DNA from: AWTP1-13 sp963814055
Lineage (GTDB): Bacteria; Pseudomonadota; Alphaproteobacteria; Rhizobiales; Hyphomicrobiaceae
Assembly (NCBI GenBank): GCA_963814055.1
Contig: CAWFBJ010000031.1
Location: 62,001 to 126,000 of the forward strand
Direction: 5' to 3'
Length of the DNA: 64,000 nt
The notes under the pieces were generated by a model that saw only the letters and a program-made list of their open reading frames with translations, made no database searches and was not told where the DNA came from. Made by a program: the position numbers and the translations under genes. This document shows positions 18,311 through 26,703 of this stretch, in pieces. Every line of letters begins with the position of its first letter. The stretch's first letter is position 1.

Positions 18311-19984
18311 TCACCTCCTCCGCGTGCCGAACACGCTGGAAAAGCGTGTCGCGCCGTGTTGGGGCGTGGCGGCGGGCTTCGGCGGCTGCGTCGCGGCAGG
18401 CGGCGGCGCCGGTGGTGGCGTCGCAACGCGCGGCTGCGACATGGCGGGCTGCGGTTGCGGAGCCCGGGGCTGAGCTGCCGCGGGCAACGGCACGCGCGGC
18501 GGCGGCGTGATCGGTGGTGCTGGCGGACGCGACGGTGTTCCCGTCGCGGGCCGTCCGACCCCGATGCGGCCGTTCTCGTCGGTAGCCGTTGCCGGAATGA
18601 CGGCGCGCTCGCCGCCGCCTCCGGTGAGCGAGTTCATGCGCCGGTACTCATCGCGGATCGGCCAGTTCGCCTTCTCGGCGGCGACCTGCACGCACTCGAT
18701 CAGCGCGCAGTTGTGCGCTTCGCGCCGATGCGCCTTCATGTCCCCGTCGCGGTAGGCGTTGAGGATGCGGAACTCCATCGGGTCCATGCCGACCTTGTGG
18801 GCCAGCTTGTCCATCTGAACTTCCAAAGAGAAGTCAACGCCGGTGATGCCGAAGCCGCGCATGGCGGTCGCCGGCGTGCGGTTGGTGTACACGCAGTAGA
18901 CGTCGGCCGAGACGTTGGGGATCGTGTACGGACCTGGTATGTGGGCTGCACATTTGACGGCGCCGTAGCTCGATAGCCGCGTGTAGGCGCCGGCATCGAA
19001 GTAGCTCGTCAGCTTGCGCGCGATGATGCGGCCGTCGCGCATTACACCGTCCTTGACGAAATGCCGCTCCGCGCCGCGCGGAGAGCCGTAGAGCATCTCC
19101 TCCTCGCGGTTCAGCACGTAGCGCACGGGCCGGCCGGTCAGCATCGCGCCGAGAATGGACAGCGGTTCGGTGAGCGAATCGACCTTGCCGCCGAAGCCGC
19201 CGCCCACCGTGCCGCCGATGTAGTGCAGCCGGTTGGAGGGCACATCGAGCAGCTTGGCGGCGGTGCCGAGCGAGAAGAACAGCGCCTGGGTGGAGGAATG
19301 TACCACGAACCGGTCGTTCGTCTCGGGCGCGGCGATGGAGCCGTTGGTCTCCGTCGGCGCGTGCTCGATGGGCGACATCTGGTAGCGCTCCTCGACCACA
19401 TAGTCGGCTTGCGCGAACGCGCGCTCGACGTCACCGAAGCGCAGCTTCTGGTGATTGTACTTCTCGTGATACTCGAAGGTATTGGCCGGGTAGGTCTCGT
19501 TGACGACGGGGGCGCCGGGCTTGATCGCTTCCTCCACATCGAACACCGCCGGCAGCGGATCGTACTCCACCCGCACCTTGGTGAGTGCGTCGTAGGCGGC
19601 CGCTTCGCTCTCGGCGACGATGGCCAGGATCGGTTCGCCCTTGTAGCGCACCTTGTCGACGGCCAGCAGCGGCTCGTCGTCCTTGCCGAAGTTGATGAGG
19701 CTCAGCAGTGTGTTCTTGTTGACCGGCACGTCGGCGGCGCGGATGACGCGCTTGACGCCGGGGGCGCGCTCGGCCGCGGCCGTGTCGATGGAGCGCAGGC
19801 GCGCGTGCGAGTGCGGGCTGCGCAGCACCTTTAGATGCAGCAGTCCCTCGAAAGCATGATCGTCGAAATAGCGCGTGCGGCCGGTGACGTGGCCCAGCAT
19901 GTCCTGGCGCTGGCGCGGCTGGCCGACCTCGTTGAGGCGGTCGTCGCGTTCGTCCTTGAAGAACTCTTTCCTAAACTCGAGCAT
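18311..19984 (-). CDS. Molybdenum hydroxylase large subunit, N-terminal half with Pro-rich tail
   Basis: 557 residues from ATG 19984 (GGAGGGGGG upstream). Residues 1-465 match the first half of the xanthine dehydrogenase/CoxL family: KVLRSPHSHARL, the cofactor-binding GGTVGGGFGGK near 260 and the substrate-loop region ATAMRGFG near 373. This loop is of the xanthine-dehydrogenase kind, not the CO dehydrogenase AYRCSFR loop, so CO is unlikely. From about 468 to 557 the chain becomes a Pro/Ala/Gln-rich low-complexity tail (PPRVPLPAAAQPRAPQPQP) foreign to the family, then stops next to the C-terminal-half gene. It overlaps the 2Fe-2S subunit by 14 bases. Substrate unknown; N-heterocycle, aldehyde or purine hydroxylation fits the family. 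Confidence 0.88.
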   Translation of the reverse strand: MLEFRKEFFKDERDDRLNEVGQPRQRQDMLGHVTGRTRYFDDHAFEGLLHLKVLRSPHSHARLRSIDTAAAERAPGVKRVIRAADVPVNKNTLLSLINFGKDDEPLLAVDKVRYKGEPILAIVAESEAAAYDALTKVRVEYDPLPAVFDVEEAIKPGAPVVNETYPANTFEYHEKYNHQKLRFGDVERAFAQADYVVEERYQMSPIEHAPTETNGSIAAPETNDRFVVHSSTQALFFSLGTAAKLLDVPSNRLHYIGGTVGGGFGGKVDSLTEPLSILGAMLTGRPVRYVLNREEEMLYGSPRGAERHFVKDGVMRDGRIIARKLTSYFDAGAYTRLSSYGAVKCAAHIPGPYTIPNVSADVYCVYTNRTPATAMRGFGITGVDFSLEVQMDKLAHKVGMDPMEFRILNAYRDGDMKAHRREAHNCALIECVQVAAEKANWPIRDEYRRMNSLTGGGGERAVIPATATDENGRIGVGRPATGTPSRPPAPPITPPPRVPLPAAAQPRAPQPQPAMSQPRVATPPPAPPPAATQPPKPAATPQHGATRFSSVFGTRRR

Positions 19985-20477
19985 GGCCCTGCCCCCCTCC
20001 TGCCCATCCGCCGCGCTTGGATGCGGCGTCCAGGATCGCATTGATGATCGGCTCGTAGCCGGTGCAGCGGCAGATGTTGCCGGAGATGGCCTCGGCCACG
20101 TCCTCGCGCGTCGGGGACGAATTGCGGTCGAGCAACGCCTTGGCCGCCATCAGCATGCCCGAGGTGCAGAAGCCGCACTGGGCCGCGAAATGCTCCATGA
20201 AGGCCGTCTGCAGCGGATGCAAGTTGGGCCCGTCGGCGAGGCCGAGCGCGGTTTCCACCGACCGGCCTGCGCAAGTTTCCGCCAGCGTGAGGCAGGAAAG
20301 CTGCGGCTCGCCGTCGATCAGCACGGTGCACACCCCGCACGTGCCCTGGCCGCAGCCGTACTTGGCCGACATGTCGCCGACGCCGCGGCGCAATACGTTC
20401 AGCAGGTTTTCGCCGCCGTCGACGAATACCGCCTTGTCGGAGCCGTTGAGCCGGAACTGCACGGGTGTCTTGGTCAT
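19971..20477 (-). CDS. Molybdenum hydroxylase 2Fe-2S subunit (CoxS/XdhC-type)
   Basis: 168 residues from ATG 20477. The plant-type ferredoxin cluster motif YGCGQGTCGVC...LSC is followed by the second cluster motif CGFCTSG...ICRCTGY, the normal eight Cys ligands for two 2Fe-2S centres that pass electrons from molybdopterin to FAD. The longer open frame upstream of 20477 is out of family. It sits between the FAD and molybdopterin subunit genes in the usual medium-small-large order. Cytoplasmic or inner-membrane associated. Confidence 0.92.
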   Translation of the reverse strand: MTKTPVQFRLNGSDKAVFVDGGENLLNVLRRGVGDMSAKYGCGQGTCGVCTVLIDGEPQLSCLTLAETCAGRSVETALGLADGPNLHPLQTAFMEHFAAQCGFCTSGMLMAAKALLDRNSSPTREDVAEAISGNICRCTGYEPIINAILDAASKRGGWAGGGQGHARV

Positions 20478-20487
20478 GCTGCGCGCC

Positions 20488-21309
20488 TCACCCCTTCTCG
20501 CCGAGCAGCATGCGGCGCAGGTGCACGGGCAGCACCTCGCGTCGATACCAGGCGCTCGCAAGAGCATCTGTTGCCGGGCTGGTGCCCTCGGTCGCGGCCG
20601 CGAGTGCGGGCGCGATGCCTGCGGCATCGAGGCTGCGACCTTCCAGTGCGCGCTCCACGGCACGGGCGCGGATCGGCGTCGGCGCCATGGCCCCGTAGGC
20701 CACTCGTACGTTCGACAGCCGGCCTCCGCCCACCGGGAGATGCGCCGCAATGCTCAGCACCGACACACCCTTGGGCTTCACGCGCGAGACCTTGCGGAAG
20801 CGGAAGGCATCGGGACTCGCCGGGCGCGGCACTATCACTGACGTGACGAGGCCAGTTGCCCGGTCGCGGCTTTGCAGGAACTGATCGATCGGCATCTGCT
20901 GCGCGCCGCCGTAGGCACCTTGAACGTTGACAATCGCGTCGAGCGCCAGCAGCGCCGTGGCAAGATCACCATAGGGTGCGGCCGCAAACAGGTTGCCGCC
21001 CACCGTCGCCATGGCCCGCACCGCCGGTCCGCCGACAATACGCGCGGCCGGATGCAAGAAGGCGAGATCGCGATTGGCGAGAATGTCCACCATGCGCGCA
21101 CCAGCACCGATCTCGATGCGCGCGGACTCGGCACCGATCTGGCGGTAGGCGGCATCCGTCGAGCGCACCAGCATGCTGATAGAGGTGTCGCCCTCGTTGA
21201 TGGCGCGCATCAGCAACGTGCCGCCGGACATGAAGCGCGCGGTCCGGTCGGAGGCCAGGACCGCCGCAGCTTCGCTCATGGAACCGAAAGATTTCACCTG
21301 CAGTGCCAT
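20488..21309 (-). CDS. Molybdenum hydroxylase FAD subunit (CoxM-type)
   Basis: 273 residues. FAD-binding motifs SGGTLLMRAINEG and TVGGNLFAAAPYGDL, then the C-terminal CO-dehydrogenase flavoprotein domain. The ATG at 21309 is chosen; the open frame also has a TTG one codon upstream. It transfers electrons from the iron-sulfur subunit to the final acceptor. A partial duplicate of its first 20 codons survives 560 bases upstream in the chimeric ORF at 21771-21878, showing that this junction was involved in a tandem duplication. Confidence 0.9.
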   Translation of the reverse strand: MALQVKSFGSMSEAAAVLASDRTARFMSGGTLLMRAINEGDTSISMLVRSTDAAYRQIGAESARIEIGAGARMVDILANRDLAFLHPAARIVGGPAVRAMATVGGNLFAAAPYGDLATALLALDAIVNVQGAYGGAQQMPIDQFLQSRDRATGLVTSVIVPRPASPDAFRFRKVSRVKPKGVSVLSIAAHLPVGGGRLSNVRVAYGAMAPTPIRARAVERALEGRSLDAAGIAPALAAATEGTSPATDALASAWYRREVLPVHLRRMLLGEKG

Positions 21310-21316
21310 CAATGCC

Positions 21317-21760
21317 TCAAGCCGCCAGGGCTTCGTGATTGCGGATCGCCTCGAACCCTGCCTCGTAGATCTGCTCGCCGACCATCGTGGCCAATTCCGC
21401 CTCGCGGCCGAGCGGCGTGTTGAAGCGGCACTCCCAGTGCCAGAAGGTGCGATTGCCGTCGGTGACGGGGAGCAGGCGCACGTGCGCTACGTAGTTGAGA
21501 AGCGGAACCGGCGTGTCGAGCAGGCAATAGCTGAACGCCATCTCCAGATCGGACAAGGAGAGAAGCTGCTCGCGCAGCTCTGAGCCGTCCTGAAGCTGGA
21601 AGCGGCGCACGCAGCCGACCAGGTCCGACGGCAAGTGACGTTCAATCGCGCTGATCTTGACGGCGGGATGCCATTGGTCGTGCCCGTTGAAGTCCCGCAG
21701 CAGCGCCCACACGCGGTCCACCGGCGCGTCGATGATCGTGCTTTTGACGACGCGGACCAT
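21317..21760 (-). CDS. SRPBCC-fold protein, copy B1
   Basis: 147 residues with the START/Bet v1-like signature of the polyketide-cyclase-2/MxaD-like branch: IIDAPVDRVWALLRDFNGHDQWHP and a later YVAHVRLLPVTDGNRTFWHW. These form a hydrophobic ligand pocket. It is closely related to the copy at 21886-22329, same length with long identical stretches, so it arose by tandem duplication. It lacks the C-terminal membrane anchor of CoxG. Plausible roles are binding a substrate or lipid/quinone for the adjacent molybdenum hydroxylase; unproven. Confidence 0.85.
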   Translation of the reverse strand: MVRVVKSTIIDAPVDRVWALLRDFNGHDQWHPAVKISAIERHLPSDLVGCVRRFQLQDGSELREQLLSLSDLEMAFSYCLLDTPVPLLNYVAHVRLLPVTDGNRTFWHWECRFNTPLGREAELATMVGEQIYEAGFEAIRNHEALAA

Positions 21761-21770
21761 GGGCTTGCCG

Positions 21771-21878
21771 TTAGCCTCCGAACTGCAGCTTCAAAGCGTG
21801 GAACCCACGCGCGGTGAGGTTCGAGGCCCGCGCCACCGCCTCGTTCATCGATCCGAAGGTTTTGAGTATCAACGCCAT
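21771..21878 (-). pseudogene. Chimeric 35-residue remnant: CoxM N-terminus fused to an SRPBCC C-terminus
   Basis: A short ORF whose first ~20 residues (MALILKTFGSMNEAVARASN) copy the start of the FAD subunit and whose last ~11 (GFHALKLQFGG) copy the end of the SRPBCC protein at 22340. The bases after its stop (CCATGGTCCGCGTCGT) match those between the 22340 and 21886 genes. It is exactly what a tandem duplication with breakpoints in the coxM start and the SRPBCC-A end would leave. Probably non-functional. Confidence 0.75.
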
Positions 21879-21885
21879 CGATCCC

Positions 21886-22329
21886 TCAAGCCGCCAAGGC
21901 TTTGTAATTGCGGATCGACTCGAACCCGGCCTGGAAGATCAGTTCCGCCACCAGATGGGTCATGTCGGCTTCGGCGCTTGCGGGAGCCGTGAATCGGGCC
22001 TCCCAGTGCCAGAAGGTGCGGTTGCCGTCGGTGACAGGCAGCAGGCGCACATGCGCAACGTAGTTGAACAGCGGAATCGGCGTGTCGAGCAGACAGTAGC
22101 TTAACGTCATCTCCAGGTCGGAGAGGGCGAGCAGCTGCTCGCGCACCTCGGCGCCGTCCTGCAGTTGGACACGGCGTACGCAGCCGATGAGATCCGCCGG
22201 CAGGTGGCGCTCGATCGCGCTGGCCTTGATCGGGGGAAGCCAACGGTCGAAGCCGTTGAAGTCGCGCAGGATGGCCCACACCCGGTCGACCGGCGCGTCG
22301 ATGATCGTGCTCTTGACGACGCGGACCAT
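21886..22329 (-). CDS. SRPBCC-fold protein, copy B2
   Basis: 147 residues, nearly parallel in sequence to the copy at 21317 (both begin MVRVVKSTIIDAPVDRVWA and end with I-R-N-x-x-A-L-A-A). It has the same ligand-pocket fold, with differences concentrated in the middle and the segment APASAEADMTHLVAEL. The offset between the two copies is 569 bases. Parent or daughter of the duplication cannot be told, but this one keeps the original junction with the third SRPBCC gene upstream. Confidence 0.85.
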   Translation of the reverse strand: MVRVVKSTIIDAPVDRVWAILRDFNGFDRWLPPIKASAIERHLPADLIGCVRRVQLQDGAEVREQLLALSDLEMTLSYCLLDTPIPLFNYVAHVRLLPVTDGNRTFWHWEARFTAPASAEADMTHLVAELIFQAGFESIRNYKALAA

Positions 22330-22339
22330 CGGGGTTGCG

Positions 22340-22777
22340 TCAGCCTCCGAACTGGCGCTTCAAGGCGTCGAAGCCGCCCTGGAACACGCCACCGCCGATG
22401 TTGCCGACGAGCTCGGCCTCGCGCTCGGGCGCGCAGTCGAACTCGGCCGACCATTCCAGGAACGTGCGCTGGCCGTCCGTGATGGGGGTCAGCCGCAGCG
22501 TGGCAACGTAGTTCTCCACGCCCATCGGCAATTCCAGGATGGAGTAGGTGCAGAACATGTCGAAGTCCGACAGCCCCAGCAGCTGCTCGCGGATGCGGTC
22601 GCCGTTGCGGACGCGGAGTTCTCGTATGCAGCCGACCTTGTCGGAGGGTTCGCCGTTCTCGATGCGGCTTTCGGCGATGCCGGGATGCCAAGTCGGAAGC
22701 CCGTTGAAGTCGCGCACGCGCGCCCACACCTTGGCTGCGGGGCTGCTGACAACGCTCGATATGTAAATCTTGGCCAT
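22340..22777 (-). CDS. SRPBCC-fold protein A
   Basis: 145 residues, a more distant paralogue of the two copies downstream: ISSVVSSPAAKVWARVRDFNGLPTWHP, LRLTPITDGQRTFLEWSAEF. Same MxaD/polyketide-cyclase-like SRPBCC fold. Its last codons (FDALKRQFGG) are duplicated in the chimeric ORF at 21771. It starts 5 bases after the displaced flotillin 3' end, so all belong to one transcript. Function inferred only from position beside the molybdenum hydroxylase. Confidence 0.82.
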   Translation of the reverse strand: MAKIYISSVVSSPAAKVWARVRDFNGLPTWHPGIAESRIENGEPSDKVGCIRELRVRNGDRIREQLLGLSDFDMFCTYSILELPMGVENYVATLRLTPITDGQRTFLEWSAEFDCAPEREAELVGNIGGGVFQGGFDALKRQFGG

Positions 22778-22782
22778 CGTGT

Positions 22783-22971
22783 CTAGCCCGGCCCCTTGTC
22801 GCCGTCCGCGGGCGGCTTGGATGCCGGCTGCGACGAGCCCTGCCCCTTGCCTTCACCGGCCCCGGCTTCCTTGGCGACGCGCTGCATGTCGCTCGCCTCG
22901 CGCATGAGGCCACCCAGCCTGGAAAGGCTGCCGCCCTCGATGCCGATCTCTTTCAGCACCTGGTCGATCAT
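22783..22971 (-). pseudogene. Displaced C-terminus of the flotillin gene (other frame)
   Basis: 62 codons beginning MIDQVLKEIGIEGGSLSRLGG overlap the end of the flotillin frame. Upstream of this Met the same frame reads LRYRVQAP, as expected directly after VIEL in the main frame. Removing one base near 22996-23001 joins the two. A ~1006-residue protein ending at 22783 is therefore the probable original product. Confidence 0.65.
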
Positions 22972-25804
22972 CGGCGCCTGTACGCGATAGCGCAGCGCCG
23001 AGTTCGATCACCTCGTCGGTCGGGCTGCGGCCATCGCCACTTCTACCACCGCCGCCACCGGTGATGCCGTCGACCTGCAGGATGCGGATACCCTCGATCT
23101 TCTCCAGGGGCTTGACGCTCTCGCGCACGATGCCCTCGATGCGGTCGAGCAGGCGGCGGCGGAACAGGCCGTAGCGCGCCTCGTTGGTCAGCACGTTCTC
23201 TGCCTCGTAGAGGAGCTTCTGCGCCTCGGCAGCGACCGCGGCGCGCACCTGCTCGGCCTGCGCGGCGATGCGTTTCTCTTCTGCGTCCTTCTGCGCCAGC
23301 ATGACCTCGATCGACGTCCGCCTACGGGCGGCCTCGCTGTCGCGCGCCGTGGTGACGCGCTCCTCGGCTTCCGCCGCGCGGGCGCGCAGAGCCTCCGCAT
23401 CCACCTTGGCGGCGGATTCCTCCAGTGACTTTTGGAAGAGTGCGATGGCCTTGTCCATGAGTGCTGTCTCGACGTCGCGCTCGCGAGCGACCTCGAGCTT
23501 GCGCAGCTCGCGCTCGCGGCCGACGCGGGCTTCATCCAGTCCGCGCTCGGAGGCGATACGAGCCCGCTCGATCTCCTCGCGGGCTTCGATCTCGGCCTCC
23601 TGCAAGGCTTGCGAGCGCGCGACTTCAATCTGCTCCAGGGCCCGGCGGCGGGCGAGCCTCGCGGTCTCGATCGCTTGTTCCCGCCCGACCTCGGTCTTCT
23701 CGATCTCCTGTTGGGCCGCGATCTCGGCCTGTTTCACGTGCCGGTCGGCCTCAGTGCGCTCGACCCGTTTGCCAGCGAGCTCGATCGTGCGCTGCTCCTC
23801 TGCGATCTCGACCACCTTCTTCTGGTCGATTTGCAGCACCTCGCGGCTCTTCTGCGAGGCAATCCGGGCCTTCTCCAGCTCCAACTCCGCGGCGATGCGG
23901 GCGCGCTCGACCACGTCGCGCTTCCTGATCTCCGCGGCGTCGAGCGCCTCGGTCTGGGCGATGGCGAGTGTCTTGGTCTCCTGCTCGGAGGAGATGCGAG
24001 CGGCCAATATCACCTTCTCCTGGGTGATACGGGCAGCTTCCACGAACTCGCGCGCCTTGATCTCGGCAGAATCGACCTCACGCATGCGCTCAATTTCCAG
24101 CTGCCGCACAGCCTCGTCACGCGCAATGCGCTCGGTGGCGATCTTCCCGTCCTGGGCAATGCGCGCGCTCTCGATCGTCTGGCGGGCGGCGATCTCGGCA
24201 GCCTCCAGCACCCTGGTACGCTCAATCTCCCGGGTGCGGGTCGCTTCCTCGCTGGCAATACGGGCTGCGGCAATGTTCTTATCCTGGGCGATACGGGCGG
24301 CTTCGACCGTCTCCCGAGCGGCGATATCCGCCTCGTCGAGGGCCTTGTTGCGCGCGATTTCAAGCGTGCGCGTCGCCTCTTCCTGGGCGATCCGGGCCGC
24401 TTCTACTTTTTCGCGATTCTGGATAGCGCTCTCCTCAAGCACGCGATTGCGCGCGAGTTCGAGAACGTGCGTTTCCTGCTCCGAGGCAATACGCTCGGCC
24501 GAGATCGCCTTCTCGCGCGCGATGCGTGCCGTTTCGATGGCGCGGCCAGAGGCGATCTCGGCCTCTTCCAGCGCGCGGTTGCGCTCAATTTCCAAGTTGC
24601 GGACGCTCTTCTCGGACTGAATGCGCTCAGCGTTGACCGCGAGTTCCTGGGCTATGCGGGCCTTTGCGGTCGCCTCGCGCGCTGCGATGTCGGCCTGCTC
24701 GACGGCCTTGGTACGATCAATCTCGCGGCGCTGGCTGTCCTCATCCCTGGCGATGCGCGCCTCGGTGAGGACGCGCTCCTGCGCGATCTTGGCCTTCTCG
24801 ACGTGCTCGCGGGCCGCAATCTCGGCTTCCTCCACCGCGCGTTGGCGCGCGATCTCGTGCTGGCGCACCTCGCGCTCCGAGGCAATACGCGCTTCGCTGA
24901 TTGTCTTCTCGTTGGCGATCTTGCTCTTCTCGATCTCTTCTCGTGCGGCGATCTGAGCCCGCTCAGCCTCCGTGTCGCGCAGCGCACGCTCGCGCGCGAG
25001 CTCGGCGCGCTGGATGGCACGGCTGACCTCCACGTCCCGCTCCTGGTTGAGGCGGGCGGCCTCGCTCTCGCGCTCGATGTCGAGGGCCTGCTTCTCCGCC
25101 TCCAGGTTGCGTGTGCGGATGCGGATCATCGAGTCCTGCTCGATGTCGTTCCTGAGCTTGCGCCGATCCTCGATCTCGCCGATCAGATTGGTGAGACCTT
25201 CAGCGTCGAAGCGGTTCGACGGGTTGAAGAACTGCAGGTCGGTCTGGTCGAGGTCGGTGAGCGCCACCGTCTCCAGCTCCAGGCCGTTCTGCGCCAGGGC
25301 TTCCGCAGCCGCGGCCTTGACGCGCCCCAGGTAGGCGCCGCGCTGCTCGTGCATCTCGACCATGTTCATCTCGGAAGCAACCGAGCGCAGCGCGGAGACG
25401 AACTTGCCGGACAGCAGCGCGTGCAACCGTTCGGGCTCCATGGTGCGGCGGCCCAGCGTGGCGGCAGCCAGGGCTACCGCTTCGCGGGTCGGCGAGACGC
25501 GCACGTAGAAATCGGCGTCAATGTCGACGCGCATGCGGTCCTTGGTAATGATCGCATCGTCCCTGGCGCGCGCCACGCTCATCTGCAGCACGTTCATGTT
25601 GACCGGCGTGATGTCATGAATGATCGGCAGCACGAACGCGCCGCCGTTGATGACGACCCGCTCGCCCATGAGTCCGGTGCGGACGAATGACACCTCCTTG
25701 GAGGATCGCCGGTAGAGCCAATTGACGAGGTAGACGATGATCGCAATGGCGATGATCGCTACGATCAGCCACAGGATGATGGCGCCGATCAGTTGACCAG
25801 TCAT
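22853..25804 (-). CDS. Very long YqiK-type flotillin / SPFH protein
   Basis: 983 residues as it stands. Residues about 6-28 form an N-terminal membrane helix (LIGAIILWLIVAIIAIAIIVYLV). Residues about 30-200 are an SPFH/band-7 domain (FVLPIIHDITPVNMNVL, DADFYVRVSPT). From about 265 to 760 runs an Ala/Glu/Arg/Ile-rich coiled coil of 44-residue units, each four 11-residue segments (EIARxRAVEEA / EIAAREHVEKA type). E. coli YqiK is much shorter, about 550. A typical flotillin tail (EGIRILQVDGITGG) follows, then the frame changes near 23000 and ends in an atypical Arg-rich stretch. Flotillins scaffold membrane microdomains; here it lies inside a molybdenum hydroxylase/transport operon, suggesting membrane organisation of that system. 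Confidence 0.85.
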   Translation of the reverse strand: MTGQLIGAIILWLIVAIIAIAIIVYLVNWLYRRSSKEVSFVRTGLMGERVVINGGAFVLPIIHDITPVNMNVLQMSVARARDDAIITKDRMRVDIDADFYVRVSPTREAVALAAATLGRRTMEPERLHALLSGKFVSALRSVASEMNMVEMHEQRGAYLGRVKAAAAEALAQNGLELETVALTDLDQTDLQFFNPSNRFDAEGLTNLIGEIEDRRKLRNDIEQDSMIRIRTRNLEAEKQALDIERESEAARLNQERDVEVSRAIQRAELARERALRDTEAERAQIAAREEIEKSKIANEKTISEARIASEREVRQHEIARQRAVEEAEIAAREHVEKAKIAQERVLTEARIARDEDSQRREIDRTKAVEQADIAAREATAKARIAQELAVNAERIQSEKSVRNLEIERNRALEEAEIASGRAIETARIAREKAISAERIASEQETHVLELARNRVLEESAIQNREKVEAARIAQEEATRTLEIARNKALDEADIAARETVEAARIAQDKNIAAARIASEEATRTREIERTRVLEAAEIAARQTIESARIAQDGKIATERIARDEAVRQLEIERMREVDSAEIKAREFVEAARITQEKVILAARISSEQETKTLAIAQTEALDAAEIRKRDVVERARIAAELELEKARIASQKSREVLQIDQKKVVEIAEEQRTIELAGKRVERTEADRHVKQAEIAAQQEIEKTEVGREQAIETARLARRRALEQIEVARSQALQEAEIEAREEIERARIASERGLDEARVGRERELRKLEVARERDVETALMDKAIALFQKSLEESAAKVDAEALRARAAEAEERVTTARDSEAARRRTSIEVMLAQKDAEEKRIAAQAEQVRAAVAAEAQKLLYEAENVLTNEARYGLFRRRLLDRIEGIVRESVKPLEKIEGIRILQVDGITGGGGGRSGDGRSPTDEVIELGAALSRTGADDRPGAERDRHRGRQPFQAGWPHARGERHAARRQGSRGR

Positions 25805-25859
25805 TTACGCACACTCCACTCGCGGCAGCCCGCTCCCGGGCTCCGTAAACTTTCTGTCC

Positions 25860-26699
25860 TCAACCCCGCTGCCGCCCTATCAGCTTGAACTTCCGCGTCT
25901 GCTCTGTCAGGGCCACTTCGGTCGGCAGGCGCTCCATAGATGACGCACCGTAGAAGCCGTGACAGCTTTTAGTTTCCCTCATGATGAAGGCCGCGTCCTC
26001 CGGGCTCGATACCGGCCCGCCATGGACCAGCACGATGGCGTCGCGCCGCACTTTCAGGGCCGCCTCCGCCCAGGCATCCACCATGACCGGACAATCGGCC
26101 AGCTTGAGCGCAGTTCCGGCGCCGATGGAGCCGCCTGTCGTCAGACCCAGGTGGCAGACGATGATATCGGCGCCTGCCTTCGCCATCGCCGCTGCCTCGT
26201 CCGTATTGAAGACATAGGGCGTAGTCAGCATATCCTTGACATGGGCCGTGGCGATCATGTCGACCTCCAGGCCGTATGACATGCCCGTCTCTTCCAGGTT
26301 GGCCCGAAAGGTGCCGTCGATGATGCCGACGGTGGGAAAATTCTGTACACCCGCGAAACCCATCGCCTTGATCTGATCGAGGAACACATCCATCTGGCGG
26401 AATGGATCGGTGCCGTTGACGCCGGCAAGGACCGGCGTGTGCTTGACGACGGGCAGTACCTCGGCCGCCATCTCCACCACGATCTGGTTGGCATCGCCGT
26501 AGGCAAGCAGGCCCGCGAGCGAGCCGCGGCCGGCCATGCGGTAGCGCCCGGAATTGTAGATGACGATGAGGTCGATGCCGCCCGCTTCCTGGCACTTGGC
26601 GGACAGGCCCGTCCCCGCTCCACCGCCGACGATCGGCTCGCCGCGGTCGACCATGGCGCGGAACTTGTCGACGAGAACGGATCGTTCAAAGCGAGCCAT
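25860..26699 (-). CDS. Phosphoenolpyruvate-hydrolase-family TIM barrel (Tm-1 C-domain-like)
   Basis: 279 residues from ATG 26699; GGGGGACGCTGAGCCC precedes it and the open frame further upstream is antisense shadow. The chain VGGGAGTGLSAKCQEAGGIDLIVIYNSGRYRMAGRGSL and GLTTGGSIGAGTAL are characteristic of the PEP-hydrolase-like barrel (Pfam PEP_hydrolase). In plants and fungi this barrel is fused behind a UPF0261 domain in Tm-1. Here the UPF0261 half is the adjacent upstream gene, four bases away. Enzymatic activity in bacteria is not established. Confidence 0.85.
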   Translation of the reverse strand: MARFERSVLVDKFRAMVDRGEPIVGGGAGTGLSAKCQEAGGIDLIVIYNSGRYRMAGRGSLAGLLAYGDANQIVVEMAAEVLPVVKHTPVLAGVNGTDPFRQMDVFLDQIKAMGFAGVQNFPTVGIIDGTFRANLEETGMSYGLEVDMIATAHVKDMLTTPYVFNTDEAAAMAKAGADIIVCHLGLTTGGSIGAGTALKLADCPVMVDAWAEAALKVRRDAIVLVHGGPVSSPEDAAFIMRETKSCHGFYGASSMERLPTEVALTEQTRKFKLIGRQRG

Positions 26700-26703
26700 G
26701 GGC

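Noticed and set aside
16694..18976. 760-codon plus-strand ORF opposite moxR and the hydroxylase genes
   Set aside because: Antisense of strongly supported genes; His/Arg/Val-rich composition typical of reversed GC-rich codons.
17273..20477. Aerobic CO dehydrogenase (CoxMSL)
   Set aside because: Gene order and MoxR/VWA partners fit, but the substrate loop reads AMRGFG, as in xanthine dehydrogenases, not the AYRCSFR loop of form I CO dehydrogenase, and no CoxG-type anchored protein is present.
21317..22777. SRPBCC genes as CoxG orthologues
   Set aside because: They are 145-147 residues, lack a C-terminal membrane anchor and carry MxaD/polyketide-cyclase-like motifs.
23432..25690. 752-codon plus-strand ORF opposite the flotillin gene
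   Set aside because: A shadow frame created by the repetitive, GC-rich coiled-coil coding sequence; no domain pattern and no ribosome binding site.
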